From: Rhizobium sp. RU33A
GTDB lineage: Bacteria; Pseudomonadota; Alphaproteobacteria; Rhizobiales; Rhizobiaceae
DNA length: 64,000 bases
NCBI RefSeq assembly: GCF_900156055.1
Contig: NZ_FTMQ01000004.1
Coordinates: 124,001-188,000, forward strand
Direction: 5' to 3'
This document shows positions 51,030 through 61,545 of this stretch, piece by piece. The notes beneath the pieces were generated by a model, which saw nothing but the letters and a program-made list of their open reading frames with translations, was not told the DNA's origin and did not search any database. Position numbers and translations under genes: made by a program. The first letter of the stretch is position 1; each line of letters starts with the position of its first letter.

Positions 51030-52850
51030 TCAAATAGCAGCCTTGGACTTTTCCATGCGCTTGCGATCGTTCGCATCAAGGAACATCTTGCGCAGGCGGA
51101 TCGACTTCGGCGTGACTTCCATCAGCTCATCGTCCTGGATCCAGGACAGCGCGCGGTCGAGCGTCATGCGGATCGGCGGGGTCAGCTTGACCGCTTCGTC
51201 CTTGCCGGCCGAGCGGATGTTGGTCAGCTGCTTGCCCTTGAGCACGTTGACTTCGAGGTCGTTGTCACGGGTGTGGATGCCGATGATCATGCCGGCATAA
51301 ACCTTTTCGCCTGGCTCGATGATCATCGGGCCACGGTCTTCCAGGTTGAACATCGCGTAAGCAACAGCTTCACCCGACTGGTTGGACAGGAGAACGCCGT
51401 TGACGCGACCGGTGATCGCACCCTTGTAAGGCTGGTAGTCGTGGAACAGGCGGTTCATGATCGCCGTGCCGCGCGTATCGGTCAGGAGTTCCGACTGGTA
51501 GCCGATCAGGCCACGGGTCGGTGCATAGAAGCGCAGACGAACGCGGCTGCCGCCGGACGGGCGAAGCTCGACCATCTCGGCCTTGCGCTCGGACATCTTC
51601 TGCACGACGACACCGGAATGCTCTTCATCGACGTCGATCACGACTTCTTCGATCGGCTCCATGGTCTGGCCGCTCTCGTCCTTGTGCATCACGACGCGCG
51701 GACGCGAAACGGCAAGCTCGAAGCCTTCGCGACGCATGGTTTCGATCAGAACGGCGAGCTGCAATTCGCCACGGCCCGACACGAAGAAGGAATCCTTGCC
51801 GTCAGATTCTTCGATCTTCAGCGCGACATTGCCTTCGGCTTCCTTGAACAGGCGATCGCGGATGACGCGGCTCGTGACCTTGTCACCTTCCGTGCCAGCG
51901 AGCGGGCTGTCGTTGACGAGGAAGGACATGGTGACGGTCGGCGGATCGATCGGCTGTGCCGTCATGGCTTCGGTGATAGAAGGATCGCAGAACGTGTCAG
52001 CAACCGTGCCCTTCGAAAGGCCGGCGATGGCGACGATGTCACCAGCATGGGCTTCTTCGATCGGCTGGCGCTCGATGCCGCGGAACGCGAGGATCTTCGA
52101 AATACGGCCAGTTTCGACGGTCTTGCCGTCCTGGGCGAGAACCTTGACAGCCTGGTTCGGCTTGATCGAACCGGACGCGATACGACCGGTGATGATGCGA
52201 CCGAGGAAGGGGTTCGCTTCGAGAAGCGTACCGATCATGCGGAACGGGCCTTCTTCGACGTTAGGCTCCGGCACGTGCTCGAGCACGAGGTCGAGGAGCG
52301 GGGCAAGGCCCTGATCCTTCGGGCCTTCCGGATTGACGTTCATCCAGCCATCGCGACCCGAACCGTAGAGGATCGGGAAGTCGAGCTGATCGTCGGTCGC
52401 GTCGAGATTGGCGAAGAGGTCGAAGACTTCATTGATGACTTCTTCATGGCGACCGTCCGGACGGTCGATCTTGTTGATCGCGACGATCGGGCGAAGACCG
52501 ACCTTCAGCGCCTTGCCGACCACGAATTTGGTCTGCGGCATCGGGCCTTCCGAGGAGTCGACCAGAACGATCGCGCCGTCCACCATCGAGAGGATACGCT
52601 CGACTTCGCCACCGAAGTCGGCGTGGCCGGGCGTGTCGACGATGTTGATGCGGTGGCCCTTCCACTCGATCGATGTCGCCTTGGCCAGGATCGTGATGCC
52701 ACGTTCCTTTTCGAGGTCGTTCGAATCCATCATGCGCTCGGCGGTGCGCTGGTTCTCACGGAAAGACCCCGACTGCTTCAGAAGCTCGTCCACGAGGGTC
52801 GTTTTTCCATGGTCGACGTGCGCGATAATCGCGATGTTGCGCATTTTCAT
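51030..52850 (-). CDS. typA: ribosome-associated translational GTPase TypA/BipA
   Basis: The 606-residue GTPase has G1 AHVDHGKTT, G2/G3 with RGITI and DTPGHADFGGE, and NKIDRPDGR, followed by domain 2 and the elongation-factor-G-like C-terminal part with GGSRVRLRFYAPTRGLIGYQ. BipA acts on 50S ribosome assembly, especially under cold and stress. Length is standard. It is flanked by its own terminator and a 157-base region before the M3 peptidase gene. Confidence 0.97.
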   Translation of the reverse strand: MKMRNIAIIAHVDHGKTTLVDELLKQSGSFRENQRTAERMMDSNDLEKERGITILAKATSIEWKGHRINIVDTPGHADFGGEVERILSMVDGAIVLVDSSEGPMPQTKFVVGKALKVGLRPIVAINKIDRPDGRHEEVINEVFDLFANLDATDDQLDFPILYGSGRDGWMNVNPEGPKDQGLAPLLDLVLEHVPEPNVEEGPFRMIGTLLEANPFLGRIITGRIASGSIKPNQAVKVLAQDGKTVETGRISKILAFRGIERQPIEEAHAGDIVAIAGLSKGTVADTFCDPSITEAMTAQPIDPPTVTMSFLVNDSPLAGTEGDKVTSRVIRDRLFKEAEGNVALKIEESDGKDSFFVSGRGELQLAVLIETMRREGFELAVSRPRVVMHKDESGQTMEPIEEVVIDVDEEHSGVVVQKMSERKAEMVELRPSGGSRVRLRFYAPTRGLIGYQSELLTDTRGTAIMNRLFHDYQPYKGAITGRVNGVLLSNQSGEAVAYAMFNLEDRGPMIIEPGEKVYAGMIIGIHTRDNDLEVNVLKGKQLTNIRSAGKDEAVKLTPPIRMTLDRALSWIQDDELMEVTPKSIRLRKMFLDANDRKRMEKSKAAI

Positions 52851-53007
52851 GTTTGTGATCTCTGATAGCTGGGGCGCAATACGGGAGAGTGGCGCCGATT
52901 TACTTTGGCGCGCTCATACCTTGTTTTTTGCATTTGCGAAAGGGGGAAACGCCCGATGCCCCGGCGATGGTTACCGCCGACGGCAAATTTCGGGCGTACG
53001 GCAAGCC

Positions 53008-55071
53008 TTAAGCGGCAAGCCCTTTCTTCTTCAGCATCGCGTCCGGGCTTGGCAGTTTGCCGCGAAACGCCTTGTAGGCATCCTCAGGATCGACCGATCC
53101 TCCCGAGGCATAAATGTGGGTCTTGAGCTTCGATGCCATCTCCGGATCGAAGGGATTGCCGGTCTCTTCGAAGGCCGCGAACGCATCGGCATCGAGGACT
53201 TCCGACCACATGTAGGAATAGTAGCCGGCAGAATAACCGTCACCGGAAAACACATGCTGGAAGTGCGGCGTGGCATGGCGCATGACGATCGAAGCGGGCA
53301 TGCCAATCGTCTCGAGCACCTCGGCCTGCACCGCAATCGGGTCTTCGACCGCCCCGCGTGTGTGGAAGGCCATATCGACCAGCGCCGACGAGGTGAATTC
53401 GACAGTGTTGAAGCCCGCGTTGAAGGTCCGGGCGGCGAGGACCTTGTCGAGCAATGCCTGCGGCATCGGCTCGCCGGTCTGATAGTGGACCGCATAGATC
53501 TTGAGGATTTCCGGTACTGTCAGCCAGTGTTCATAGAGCTGCGACGGCAGTTCGACGAAGTCGCGCGATACGCCCGTGCCGGAGACGGAAGGGTAGGTGA
53601 CATCCGACAACATGCCATGCGCGGCGTGGCCAAACTCGTGGAAGAGCGTGCGGGCATCATCAAGTGACAGCAGCGCCGGCTTGCCGGCCTCGGGCTTGGC
53701 GAAGTTGCAGACATTATAGATGATCGGCAGCTCACCTTGGCGGCCGTTCTTCAGCGGCAGCCGGTGCTGCGCCTGGAAACTGCTCATCCAGGCCCCTGAG
53801 CGCTTCGACGAACGGGCGAAATAGTCACCGAGGAAAAGCGCCACCAGCTTGTCGTTCCGGTCGCGGATCTCGAAGACCCGCACATCCGGATGATAGCCAA
53901 CGACATTGGCAAGCGGCACGGCGCGGATGCCGAAGATGCGGCCCGCGACGTCGAAGCAGGCCTCGATGATCTTTTCGAGCTGCAGATAGGGCTTCAGTTC
54001 GGTTTCGGAAAAATTGAACTTCTGTGCCCGGAGCTTTTCGGCGTAGTGGCGCCAGTCCCACGGCGCGACGTCATGGTTCTTTCCCTCGTCAGCAATCAAG
54101 GCGGCAAGCTCGGCCTCTTCGGCGCGCGCCTGAGAGACCGCTTTTTCCCAGACCTGCATCAGGAGACCGTTCACCGCTTCCGGTGTCTTCGCCATCGTGT
54201 TGTCGAGCTTGTAGGAGGCAAAGTCCTTGTAGCCGAGCAGAGCCGCCTTCTCTGCCCTGAGAGCCAGGGTATCCTTGACGATTTCCCGGTTGTCCGTTGC
54301 GCCGCCATTGATGCCGCGCGAGGTCCAGGCCTTGAAGGCGATCTCGCGCAGGTCGCGGCGCTCGGAGAAGGTCAGGAACGGTTCGATGATCGACCGCGAC
54401 AGCGTCACCACATGGCTGTGTCCACCGCCATGGGCGGCAGCGGCAGACGCCATGGCGTCGCGCAGGAAGGCGGGGATACCAGTGAGATCCTCCTCGCCGA
54501 CAAGCGGCAGGGTCCATGACGATTCGTCGGCGAGGACGTTCTGGCCGAAACTGGCACCGAGGCTCGCGAGCCTTTCGTTGATCGCCGCCAGCCGCTCCTG
54601 CTCCGCCTTCGGCAACTTGGCACCCGCTTTCACGAAGCCCTTCCAGTGGCGTTCCAGAACGCGGGTCTGCTCAACCGAAAGCCCAAGATCCGCCTGGCGT
54701 GTCCAGAGGTCATCGATGCGGCGGAACAGCGCCGCGTTCATTCCGATCTTCGAATAGTGGCGCGACATCTTCGGCGCGATCTCGCGCTCCAGAGCCTGAA
54801 TGTCGGGATTGGTATGGGCACCGGCACGGTTCCAGAACAGGGCCGACACACGGGAGAGCGCGTCGCCCGCGATTTCCAGCGCAACGATCGTGTTCGCGAA
54901 AGTCACCGGTTCAGGATTACCTGCGATCGCATCAATCTCTGCGTCGTGCTCTTTCAGCGCCCGGTCAAAGGCCGGCGCATAGTCGTCATCGCCAACCTGC
55001 TCGAACTGCGGCAGGCCATGCGGCCCCTGCCACTCGGTGACGGCGGGATTGATAACAGACGACTGAACCAT
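53008..55071 (-). CDS. M3 family oligopeptidase (OpdA/Dcp type)
   Basis: The 687-residue zinc metallopeptidase has the HEFGH active site at residues 478-482 and the C-terminal EVLDADAFAAFEETG typical of M3. It degrades short peptides and signal-peptide remnants in the cytoplasm. The ATG at 55071 is eight bases after AGGAGG; there is no signal peptide. It is closest to oligopeptidase A/peptidyl-dipeptidase Dcp, and I cannot tell the two apart with certainty. Confidence 0.93.
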   Translation of the reverse strand: MVQSSVINPAVTEWQGPHGLPQFEQVGDDDYAPAFDRALKEHDAEIDAIAGNPEPVTFANTIVALEIAGDALSRVSALFWNRAGAHTNPDIQALEREIAPKMSRHYSKIGMNAALFRRIDDLWTRQADLGLSVEQTRVLERHWKGFVKAGAKLPKAEQERLAAINERLASLGASFGQNVLADESSWTLPLVGEEDLTGIPAFLRDAMASAAAAHGGGHSHVVTLSRSIIEPFLTFSERRDLREIAFKAWTSRGINGGATDNREIVKDTLALRAEKAALLGYKDFASYKLDNTMAKTPEAVNGLLMQVWEKAVSQARAEEAELAALIADEGKNHDVAPWDWRHYAEKLRAQKFNFSETELKPYLQLEKIIEACFDVAGRIFGIRAVPLANVVGYHPDVRVFEIRDRNDKLVALFLGDYFARSSKRSGAWMSSFQAQHRLPLKNGRQGELPIIYNVCNFAKPEAGKPALLSLDDARTLFHEFGHAAHGMLSDVTYPSVSGTGVSRDFVELPSQLYEHWLTVPEILKIYAVHYQTGEPMPQALLDKVLAARTFNAGFNTVEFTSSALVDMAFHTRGAVEDPIAVQAEVLETIGMPASIVMRHATPHFQHVFSGDGYSAGYYSYMWSEVLDADAFAAFEETGNPFDPEMASKLKTHIYASGGSVDPEDAYKAFRGKLPSPDAMLKKKGLAA

Positions 55072-55268
55072 GCGAAAACCTCCTGACGCTTCGCGCCGCA
55101 ATCGGGCGAAGCAATGATTTTCCATCATGTTATCCCGGCAACATATGGGTGAGCACGCAAATATCGGTGAACAAGGCAAGATTTTTCCACCACGGGTTCA
55201 GCCGCCAATTGACGTAGTTTCGAATAAGAACATAGATCAATATATCCTATGAAAGGACGGTCACGACC

Positions 55269-55697
55269 ATGGAAATCTTTCCGCTCCAACCGGTAGGCGC
55301 TTCCTCCCTTCGCGTCAAAGAAACCAGCCCGCAATCCAATGTCGGCCTGCCTGAGCTTTCGCCGAAGACAGCGAATTCGAAAGAAACCGAGGTTTTCGAA
55401 GAGGCGTTGTCGGTCTTCGCCAGCATGACGCCCCGCCGCTTGCGCGAAATCGCGTCGGAGAGCTTTCAACGAGAAGAGATCGATGCCGACACCTATCGCG
55501 AACTCTCGACGGAGCTGCCTTTGCAGATCGTCGATCGCAACGGCAACATGATGGACCTGTCCACATTGACCGACGACTCCGATTTCGACTATGCGGAATA
55601 CTACCGGACACAGCAGTCGCTTGCCGAGATGATCGGCGATATGGACATGGCGGGCTCCTACTCGAAGGTTCTGGATTTCTTTTCGAAATCGACCTGA
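55269..55697 (+). CDS. hypothetical protein, Rhizobiaceae-type
   Basis: The 142-residue protein has no signal peptide or membrane segment. It is acidic with a helical middle part (EVFEEALSVFASMTPRRL, RLREIASESF) and a tail with DYAEYYRTQQSLAEMIGD. I do not recognise a family. A GAAAGGA ribosome site lies before the ATG, codon use looks native, and an intrinsic terminator follows the stop, so it is very likely a real monocistronic gene. Function is unknown. Confidence 0.7.
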   Translation: MEIFPLQPVGASSLRVKETSPQSNVGLPELSPKTANSKETEVFEEALSVFASMTPRRLREIASESFQREEIDADTYRELSTELPLQIVDRNGNMMDLSTLTDDSDFDYAEYYRTQQSLAEMIGDMDMAGSYSKVLDFFSKST

Positions 55698-55760
55698 TCG
55701 CGCCGGAGGCGACAATTGGCACTCGATCCCGGACCACAATCGCACTAAGTCATCAGCAGG

Positions 55761-55788
55761 AGGCGCCGCAGTGGCGCCTTTCTTCTTG
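55761..55788 (+). terminator. intrinsic terminator after the hypothetical gene
   Basis: AGGCGCC (55761-55767) and GGCGCCT (55773-55779) form a seven-pair stem with a five-base loop, followed by TTTCTTCTTG on the plus strand. It lies 63 bases after the stop of the 55269-55697 gene and only 18 bases before the Bcr/CflA gene start. Confidence 0.7.
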
Positions 55789-55805
55789 ATGCCGGACGAG
55801 TACTG

Positions 55806-56996
55806 ATGACCCCACTGCGCATGAGCGAGCGTCGCACCACCTTCCTAGGTGCTTTCCTGACCACGCTCGGCCCCATCTCCATGGCCATCTACACGCCGGC
55901 CATGCCGGAACTGGTACGCGCCTTCGGCACGACCGATGCGGCAATCAAACTCAGCCTCTCGATGTTCTTCGCCGGCTTCGCGCTTGCCCAGCTGGTCGCA
56001 GGCCCCCTCGCCGATGCTCTGGGACGCAAGAAGGCGACCTTGATCTTTCTGGCAATTTATCTCGCCGGTTCACTTCTCGCGACGCTGGCCCCCAGCGTCG
56101 AGTTGATCCTCGCCGCGCGCCTCGTACAGGGCATCGGCGCTTCCGTCGGCGTTGTCGTCGGGCGCGCGATCGTTCGAGACCTCTACACCGGCACAGATGC
56201 CGCCCGGATCCTGAATACCATCGGGATCTTCCTTGCCGTTGGCCCGGCCATGGGCCCGACGCTTGGCGGCCTGACTCTGGCGGCCTTCGGCTGGAATGCG
56301 GTATTTCTTCTAATGGTTGGCTTCGGCGCCATGGCCGTGGGCTTCACGGTGCTGCTGCTGAAGGAAACAATCGTTCCCGATCTGGCTCGCCTTCGCCCCG
56401 CCCAGTTGCTGCGCAACTACTTGGAGGTCGCCGGCAATACCCGCTTCCTCGCGGCATCGCTCGTCTTGAGCGGGACCATTGGCGCGCTCTATGCTCAGTC
56501 GACCATGTTGCCCTTCGTCCTGATCAACGAGGTCGGCCTGACCCCGACCGCGTTTGGTTTGGGCATGCTGATGCAATCAGGCGCATACCTCACAGGATCG
56601 CTCACCCTGAAGCTCGTCTCCCGAAGGATTTCGGGGCTTACGGCGTCGCGGATCGGCATCGCCCTCTGCGGCAGCGGCGCTGTCATCATGGCGCTTTCGG
56701 TCGCATTCGTGCCGCCCTTCTTCCTGTCCGTCATGGCCCCGGTGGCCATCTGCACCTTCGGTCTCGCCTTCTTGAGCCCTCATGTCGTGACGATGAGCAT
56801 GGCCCCCTTCCCGCATATTGCGGGATCGGCCTCTGCATTGACAGGCTTCCTGCAGATGAGCGCGGGCTTTGCAGGCGGCGTGGTAGCCGCCTCGATCGGT
56901 GATCCCTTGACCGCCTTCGGCATCATCATACCCTTCATGGAGCTGAGCGCTGTCGCCGGTTTCTTCTGGCTCCGCCACCTCGAACGCCAGGCATGA
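55806..56996 (+). CDS. Bcr/CflA family drug-efflux MFS transporter
   Basis: The 396-residue protein has about 12 membrane segments. AIYTPAMPELVRAF near the start, GPLADALGRKKATLIF between helices 2 and 3 and the later IGASVGVVVGRAIVRD are Bcr/CflA-family landmarks. Such proteins export chloramphenicol, bicyclomycin or sulfonamides; the substrate here is unknown. The ATG at 55806 is followed by a second at 55821; GGACGAG before the first supports it. Confidence 0.88.
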   Translation: MTPLRMSERRTTFLGAFLTTLGPISMAIYTPAMPELVRAFGTTDAAIKLSLSMFFAGFALAQLVAGPLADALGRKKATLIFLAIYLAGSLLATLAPSVELILAARLVQGIGASVGVVVGRAIVRDLYTGTDAARILNTIGIFLAVGPAMGPTLGGLTLAAFGWNAVFLLMVGFGAMAVGFTVLLLKETIVPDLARLRPAQLLRNYLEVAGNTRFLAASLVLSGTIGALYAQSTMLPFVLINEVGLTPTAFGLGMLMQSGAYLTGSLTLKLVSRRISGLTASRIGIALCGSGAVIMALSVAFVPPFFLSVMAPVAICTFGLAFLSPHVVTMSMAPFPHIAGSASALTGFLQMSAGFAGGVVAASIGDPLTAFGIIIPFMELSAVAGFFWLRHLERQA

Positions 56997-57025
56997 AAAA
57001 ACCCGCCTCCCCAAGGGGAGACGGG
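56996..57025 (-). terminator. intrinsic terminator after argG
   Basis: On the minus strand CCCGTCTCCCC-TT-GGGGAGGCGGG (one mismatch, arms 57015-57025 and 57002-57012) is followed by a run of six T. It lies 24 bases after the argG stop at 57049 and abuts the stop of the convergent Bcr/CflA gene. Confidence 0.8.
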
Positions 57026-57048
57026 CCATATCTAATGCCTGACCTGGC

Positions 57049-58272
57049 TTATTTGCCGAGATTGCGCTTGGCGAGCGTACGCAGACGAAGCGCGTTCAGC
57101 TTGATGAAGCCCGCTGCATCCTTCTGGTCGTAGGCGCCCTGGTCGTCTTCGAAGGTGACGAGCTGGTCGGAATAAAGCGACTTCGACGACTCGCGGCCGA
57201 TGACCATAACATTGCCCTTGTAGAGCTTCAGGGTCACTTCGCCTTCGACATGCTCCTGGCTCTTGTCGATCAGGGCCTGCAGCATCTCGCGCTCGGGCGA
57301 GAACCAGAAGCCGTAATAGATCAGCTCGGCGTAACGCGGCATGATCTCGTCCTTGAGGTGGGCGGCACCACGGTCGAGGGTGATCGATTCGATCGCACGG
57401 TGTGCCGAAAGCAGGATCGTGCCGCCGGGGGTCTCGTAGACGCCACGCGACTTCATGCCGACGAAGCGGTTCTCGACGAGGTCGAGACGGCCGATGCCGT
57501 TGTCGCGGCCATAGTCGTTGAGTGCGGCGAGAAGCGTGGCCGGGCTCATCCGAACGCCATTGATCGAGACGGCATCACCCTTTTCGAAGCCGACCTTGAT
57601 GGTCGTGGCCTTGTCGGGAGCCGCTTCCGGGGAAATGGTGCGCATGTGCACGTATTCCGGCGCTTCGACGGACGGATCCTCGAGAACCTTGCCCTCGGAC
57701 GAGGAGTGCAAGAGGTTGGCGTCGACGGAGAACGGCGCCTCGCCCTTCTTGTCCTTGGCAACCGGGATCTGGTTCTGCTCGGCGAAGGCGAGCAGATCGG
57801 TGCGGCTCTTGAATGCCCAGTCGCGCCAGGGTGCGATGATCTTGATATCGGGGTTCAGCGCATAGGCCGAGAGTTCGAAGCGGACCTGGTCATTACCCTT
57901 GCCGGTCGCGCCATGGGCGATGGCATCGGCGCCAGTCTTCTTGGCGATATCGATCAGGTGCTTGGAGATAAGCGGGCGGGCAATCGAGGTGCCGAGCAGG
58001 TAAACGCCTTCATAGACGGCATTGGCGCGGAACATCGGGAAGACGAAATCGCGGACGAATTCTTCACGCACGTCCTCGATGAAGATCTCCTTGATACCAA
58101 GCATCTCGGCCTTCTTGCGGGCCGGCTCGAGCTCTTCACCCTGGCCGAGGTCGGCTGTGAAGGTTACGACTTCTGCACCGAGTTCGGTCTGGAGCCATTT
58201 CAGGATGATCGAGGTGTCGAGACCGCCGGAATAGGCGAGGACGACTTTCTTCACGTCTTTGGGGAGTGCCAT
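57049..58272 (-). CDS. argG: argininosuccinate synthase
   Basis: The 407-residue enzyme joins citrulline and aspartate with ATP in arginine synthesis. The PP-loop AYSGGLDTS is at residues 12-20, and [13 protein letters not shown] and the tetramer-interface region with [17 protein letters not shown] are intact. The ATG at 58272 fits the family start. No operon partners; the divergent SDR gene starts 239 bases away. Confidence 0.97.
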   Translation of the reverse strand: MALPKDVKKVVLAYSGGLDTSIILKWLQTELGAEVVTFTADLGQGEELEPARKKAEMLGIKEIFIEDVREEFVRDFVFPMFRANAVYEGVYLLGTSIARPLISKHLIDIAKKTGADAIAHGATGKGNDQVRFELSAYALNPDIKIIAPWRDWAFKSRTDLLAFAEQNQIPVAKDKKGEAPFSVDANLLHSSSEGKVLEDPSVEAPEYVHMRTISPEAAPDKATTIKVGFEKGDAVSINGVRMSPATLLAALNDYGRDNGIGRLDLVENRFVGMKSRGVYETPGGTILLSAHRAIESITLDRGAAHLKDEIMPRYAELIYYGFWFSPEREMLQALIDKSQEHVEGEVTLKLYKGNVMVIGRESSKSLYSDQLVTFEDDQGAYDQKDAAGFIKLNALRLRTLAKRNLGK

Positions 58273-58510
58273 GTCGATGTTCCGTCTGGAAGGAGCGAGG
58301 CTCAAACCCCGCCTGGATCAAGAATGGCGGCACTTTTAGCGAGATTCCGCCGGTACGCAAGGGCATCGACCGGCCGAGATGGCGGCCAAGATCGGTTGGG
58401 TCCGATAGCCGGGCAAGCCGGGGACCGATTTGCCGTCATGTTGACGAAGCCGAACACGGGTACCATATCGCCATCACTGCCAAAGTCATTGACGTAGAAG
58501 GAATTTGCCC

Positions 58511-59374
58511 ATGACGACCCCGCATCCCGCGCTCGTAAAAGGTAATGTCGCCGTCATCACCGGTGCCGCCTCGGGCATCGGCCTCGCCACCGCCAAGGCA
58601 TTTGCTGGCATGGGTCTCTGCGTCGTTCTGGTCGACCTGGAAGGCGACCAGCTGGCCGCGGCAGCCCTGGAGGTTGCAGCACTTTCCGCTAGTGGTGACA
58701 CGGATGTCGTCGCAATCGGCACGGATGTGTCGAAGCTGGATGAACTCGAAGCCCTGGAGCGCGCGGTCATCCAACGCTTTGGACGCGTGCATGTGCTGAT
58801 GAACAATGCCGGTATCCAGCCGGGCAGCAACCTCTTCGGGCCGCAGGCTAACTGGGACAATGTGCTCGGTGTCAACCTGATGGCCGTCATCAATGGCACC
58901 CGCACCTTCGGCCTGGGCATGGTCGCCCACAAGGATGCGGCCCTCATCATCAACACAGGCTCCAAGCAGGGCATCACCACACCTCCGGGCGACCCGGCTT
59001 ACAATGTCTCGAAAGCGGGCGTGAAGGCGTTCACCGAAGCGCTACAGCACGAGCTGCGCAACACGCCGGACTGCAATGTCACAGCTCACCTGCTTATCCC
59101 CGGCTTCGTCTTCACAGGCCTCACCGCAAACGGTCGCACCGAAAAGCCGGCAGGCGCCTGGACGCCCGAGGAGACGGTCGACTTCCTACTGGAGAGCCTC
59201 GCCCGGGGCGACTTCTACATCCTCTGCCCGGATAACGATGTGAACCGCGCCCTGGACGAGAAGCGCATCGCCTGGGCCGCCGGCGATATCATCGAAAACC
59301 GCCCGCCGCTCTCGCGCTGGCATCCGGATTACGCCGACGCCTTCAAGACCTACCTGTCGATCCCCAGAGGCTGA
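58511..59374 (+). CDS. SDR-family oxidoreductase
   Basis: The 287-residue protein is a classical short-chain dehydrogenase: cofactor motif ITGAASGIGLATAKAF, NNAG, catalytic Ser in NTGSKQG and AYNVSKAGVKAF with Tyr and Lys. The ATG at 58511 has GAAGGA eight bases upstream. Substrate is unknown; the C-terminal half with DVNRALDEKRIAWAAGDIIE is longer than in minimal SDRs. It is monocistronic. Confidence 0.87.
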   Translation: MTTPHPALVKGNVAVITGAASGIGLATAKAFAGMGLCVVLVDLEGDQLAAAALEVAALSASGDTDVVAIGTDVSKLDELEALERAVIQRFGRVHVLMNNAGIQPGSNLFGPQANWDNVLGVNLMAVINGTRTFGLGMVAHKDAALIINTGSKQGITTPPGDPAYNVSKAGVKAFTEALQHELRNTPDCNVTAHLLIPGFVFTGLTANGRTEKPAGAWTPEETVDFLLESLARGDFYILCPDNDVNRALDEKRIAWAAGDIIENRPPLSRWHPDYADAFKTYLSIPRG

Positions 59375-59408
59375 TTGGCAAGGTCGATGAACGCCGTTAT
59401 GGATTGAT

Positions 59409-59427
59409 CACCCGCAGGTCGCGGGTG
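59409..59427 (+). terminator. hairpin after the SDR gene
   Basis: CACCCGC and GCGGGTG make a seven-pair stem with a five-base loop, 35 bases after the SDR stop. Only CTTCAT follows, so this is a weak terminator candidate located just before the LysE-family gene. Confidence 0.4.
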
Positions 59428-59448
59428 CTTCATCATGCGGTGACATCA

Positions 59449-60090
59449 ATGGATTTTATCCCGAGCCTTCCCGTCTTCCTCGCCTTCAGCCTGGCGCTCC
59501 TTCTCCTCGCCATTACGCCCGGTCCGGATATGACACTCTGGATCAGCCGCTCGCTTCGGGACGGCAGGGCTATCGGCCTGATGACCCTTGCCGGCACAAG
59601 CTTCGGGATCTCGATCCACACCCTACTGGTCGCCTTCGGCATCTCGGCCCTCATCGTCGCCTCGCCGACGGGATTCATGCTCCTGAAGACCGGGGGCGCT
59701 GCCTATCTGCTCTGGCTTGCTCTCCAAGCGGTCCGCCACGGCTCGAACTTTGTCATCAAGGCGGATGGGGATGCGTTGGTTTCCAAGAAGGGGGCCTTCC
59801 TGAACGGGCTCTGGGTCAATCTGCTGAACCCCAAGGTCATCATCTTCTTCATGACCTTCCTGCCGCAATTCGTGACCGCCACCGATCCAAATGTCACCGG
59901 CAAGCTGATCTTCCTGGGTCTCTGGTCAATCATCCTGTCGCTGCCGATCGGCATCGGCATCGTCTATGGGGCGGATTTCATGTCGAGCTGGCTGCAGGCA
60001 AACCGCAAGGTTCTGCGCGGCATCGATTACACCTTTGCAGGTGTCTTTTCGATCTTCGCGGTGAAGATCTTCATGACGCAGTCCAAGTAA
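59449..60090 (+). CDS. LysE/RhtB family exporter
   Basis: The 213-residue inner-membrane protein has six hydrophobic segments and the LysE landmark ITPGPDMTLWISRSLRDGRAIG near residue 27. Members export amino acids or their analogues; the substrate is unknown. The start at 59449 is the best in-frame ATG, with GCGGTG eight bases upstream. It converges with rlmN. Confidence 0.88.
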   Translation: MDFIPSLPVFLAFSLALLLLAITPGPDMTLWISRSLRDGRAIGLMTLAGTSFGISIHTLLVAFGISALIVASPTGFMLLKTGGAAYLLWLALQAVRHGSNFVIKADGDALVSKKGAFLNGLWVNLLNPKVIIFFMTFLPQFVTATDPNVTGKLIFLGLWSIILSLPIGIGIVYGADFMSSWLQANRKVLRGIDYTFAGVFSIFAVKIFMTQSK

Positions 60091-60097
60091 GGTCGAA

Positions 60098-60117
60098 GGC
60101 GGGACAGCGGTCCCGCC
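60098..60117. terminator. hairpin between convergent lysE-type gene and rlmN
   Basis: GGCGGGAC-AGCG-GTCCCGCC is a perfect eight-pair stem with a four-base loop, eight bases after the exporter stop and seven before the rlmN stop. Neither strand has a T-run, so it is a weak, possibly bidirectional terminator. Confidence 0.45.
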
Positions 60118-60123
60118 TCACCC

Positions 60124-61362
60124 TCAATCGTCGTCTTCGCCGTGATTGGCGATCATCATCGCTTCAAACGCGAGACGCTCGGTCTTGCGCATGCGCTCCG
60201 ATTCCGACTTCAGCTGACCGCAGGCGGCGAGAATATCGCGGCCGCGCGGTGTGCGGATCGGCGAGGCAAAACCGGCCTGGTTGATGAAATCGGCGAACTT
60301 CTCGATCTGCGCCCAGTCGGAGCATTGGTAATTGGTGCCCGGCCACGGGTTGAACGGGATCAGGTTGATCTTCGCCGGAACGCCCTTCAAGAGCTGGATC
60401 AGCCCTTTGGCATCCTCGAGGCTGTCGTTGACGTCCTTCAGCATCACATATTCGAAGGTGATGCGACGGGCATTCGACAAGCCCGGATAGTTGCGACAGG
60501 CTTCGATCAATTCCTTAAGCGGATACTTCTTGTTGATCGGCACCAGCATGTCGCGGAGCTCGTCGCGTACGGCATGCAGCGAGATCGCCAGCATGACGCC
60601 GATCTCTTCGCCGGTCCGGTAGATTTCTGGCACGACGCCCGAGGTCGACAAGGTGACGCGACGCTTGGACAGCGACAAGCCATCGCCGTCGGTAGCGATC
60701 AGCAGGGCCTTCTTCACCTCTTCGAAATTGTAAAGCGGCTCGCCCATGCCCATCATGACGACATTGGTGATCTTGCGATCGCTCGATGGCATCATCGTGC
60801 CGACGGGAATTTCACGGTCCGGGAAATCGCCGAGACGATCACGCGCCAAGAGCAGCTGCGCGAGGATTTCCTCCGCCGTCAGATTGCGCACCAGCTTCTG
60901 CGTGCCGGTATGGCAGAAGGAGCAGGTGAGCGTGCAGCCGACCTGGCTCGAAATGCAGAGCGTGCCGCGACCTTCCTCCGGGATGTAGACGCTTTCGACC
61001 TCGACCGGACGGCCGGCACCGCGCGGCGGAAAGCGCAGAAGCCACTTCCGGGTGCCGTCATTGGAGACCTGCTCTTCGACGATCTCGGGACGCGCGATGG
61101 TGAAATGCGTTTTCAGCATTGCGCGCATGTCCTTGGAGACATTCACCATGTGGTCGAAGTCGGAGACGCCGCGCACATAAAGCCAGTTCCAGATCTGCGC
61201 CACGCGCATCTTGATCTGCTTCTCCGGCACGCCCTTGTCGCGCAAAGCCTCGCCCAGCTCGTCTCGGTCGAGGCCAACAAGGCTCGGTTTCTCGGCGAAA
61301 GCGGCAGGGCGAACTGGGGCTGCAGTCTGGCTACGCTCTGGAAGCGTCACGGTGACAGTCAT
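60124..61362 (-). CDS. rlmN: dual-specificity 23S rRNA/tRNA methyltransferase RlmN
   Basis: The 412-residue radical SAM enzyme methylates A2503 of 23S rRNA and A37 of tRNAs. The cluster motif CTLTCSFC has Cys143, Cys147 and Cys150, and the C-terminal ILAACGQL carries the second methyl-carrier Cys. An N-terminal stretch of about 20 residues ([20 protein letters not shown]) precedes the conserved part. It has a single-gene layout. Confidence 0.96.
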   Translation of the reverse strand: MTVTVTLPERSQTAAPVRPAAFAEKPSLVGLDRDELGEALRDKGVPEKQIKMRVAQIWNWLYVRGVSDFDHMVNVSKDMRAMLKTHFTIARPEIVEEQVSNDGTRKWLLRFPPRGAGRPVEVESVYIPEEGRGTLCISSQVGCTLTCSFCHTGTQKLVRNLTAEEILAQLLLARDRLGDFPDREIPVGTMMPSSDRKITNVVMMGMGEPLYNFEEVKKALLIATDGDGLSLSKRRVTLSTSGVVPEIYRTGEEIGVMLAISLHAVRDELRDMLVPINKKYPLKELIEACRNYPGLSNARRITFEYVMLKDVNDSLEDAKGLIQLLKGVPAKINLIPFNPWPGTNYQCSDWAQIEKFADFINQAGFASPIRTPRGRDILAACGQLKSESERMRKTERLAFEAMMIANHGEDDD

Positions 61363-61545
61363 CGTCTGGACCTCTGGACCATAGGGAGAAGGACGCTCGG
61401 ATGGAGCGCTTACCGCCTGGCAGATATGGATTCACGGAACTTGCGAACAGGGGAACGGCCCCATCGCTTTCATTTGCAGCGGCCAATAGCAGCTTTTTTG
61501 CCATCCGTCACCCCGACCCCATGAAGGGCGGAGATGCAAAAATGA

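Noticed and set aside
51273..52865. 530-residue open frame opposite typA
   Set aside because: It mirrors the typA coding frame and has a residue mix expected from antisense GC-rich codons.
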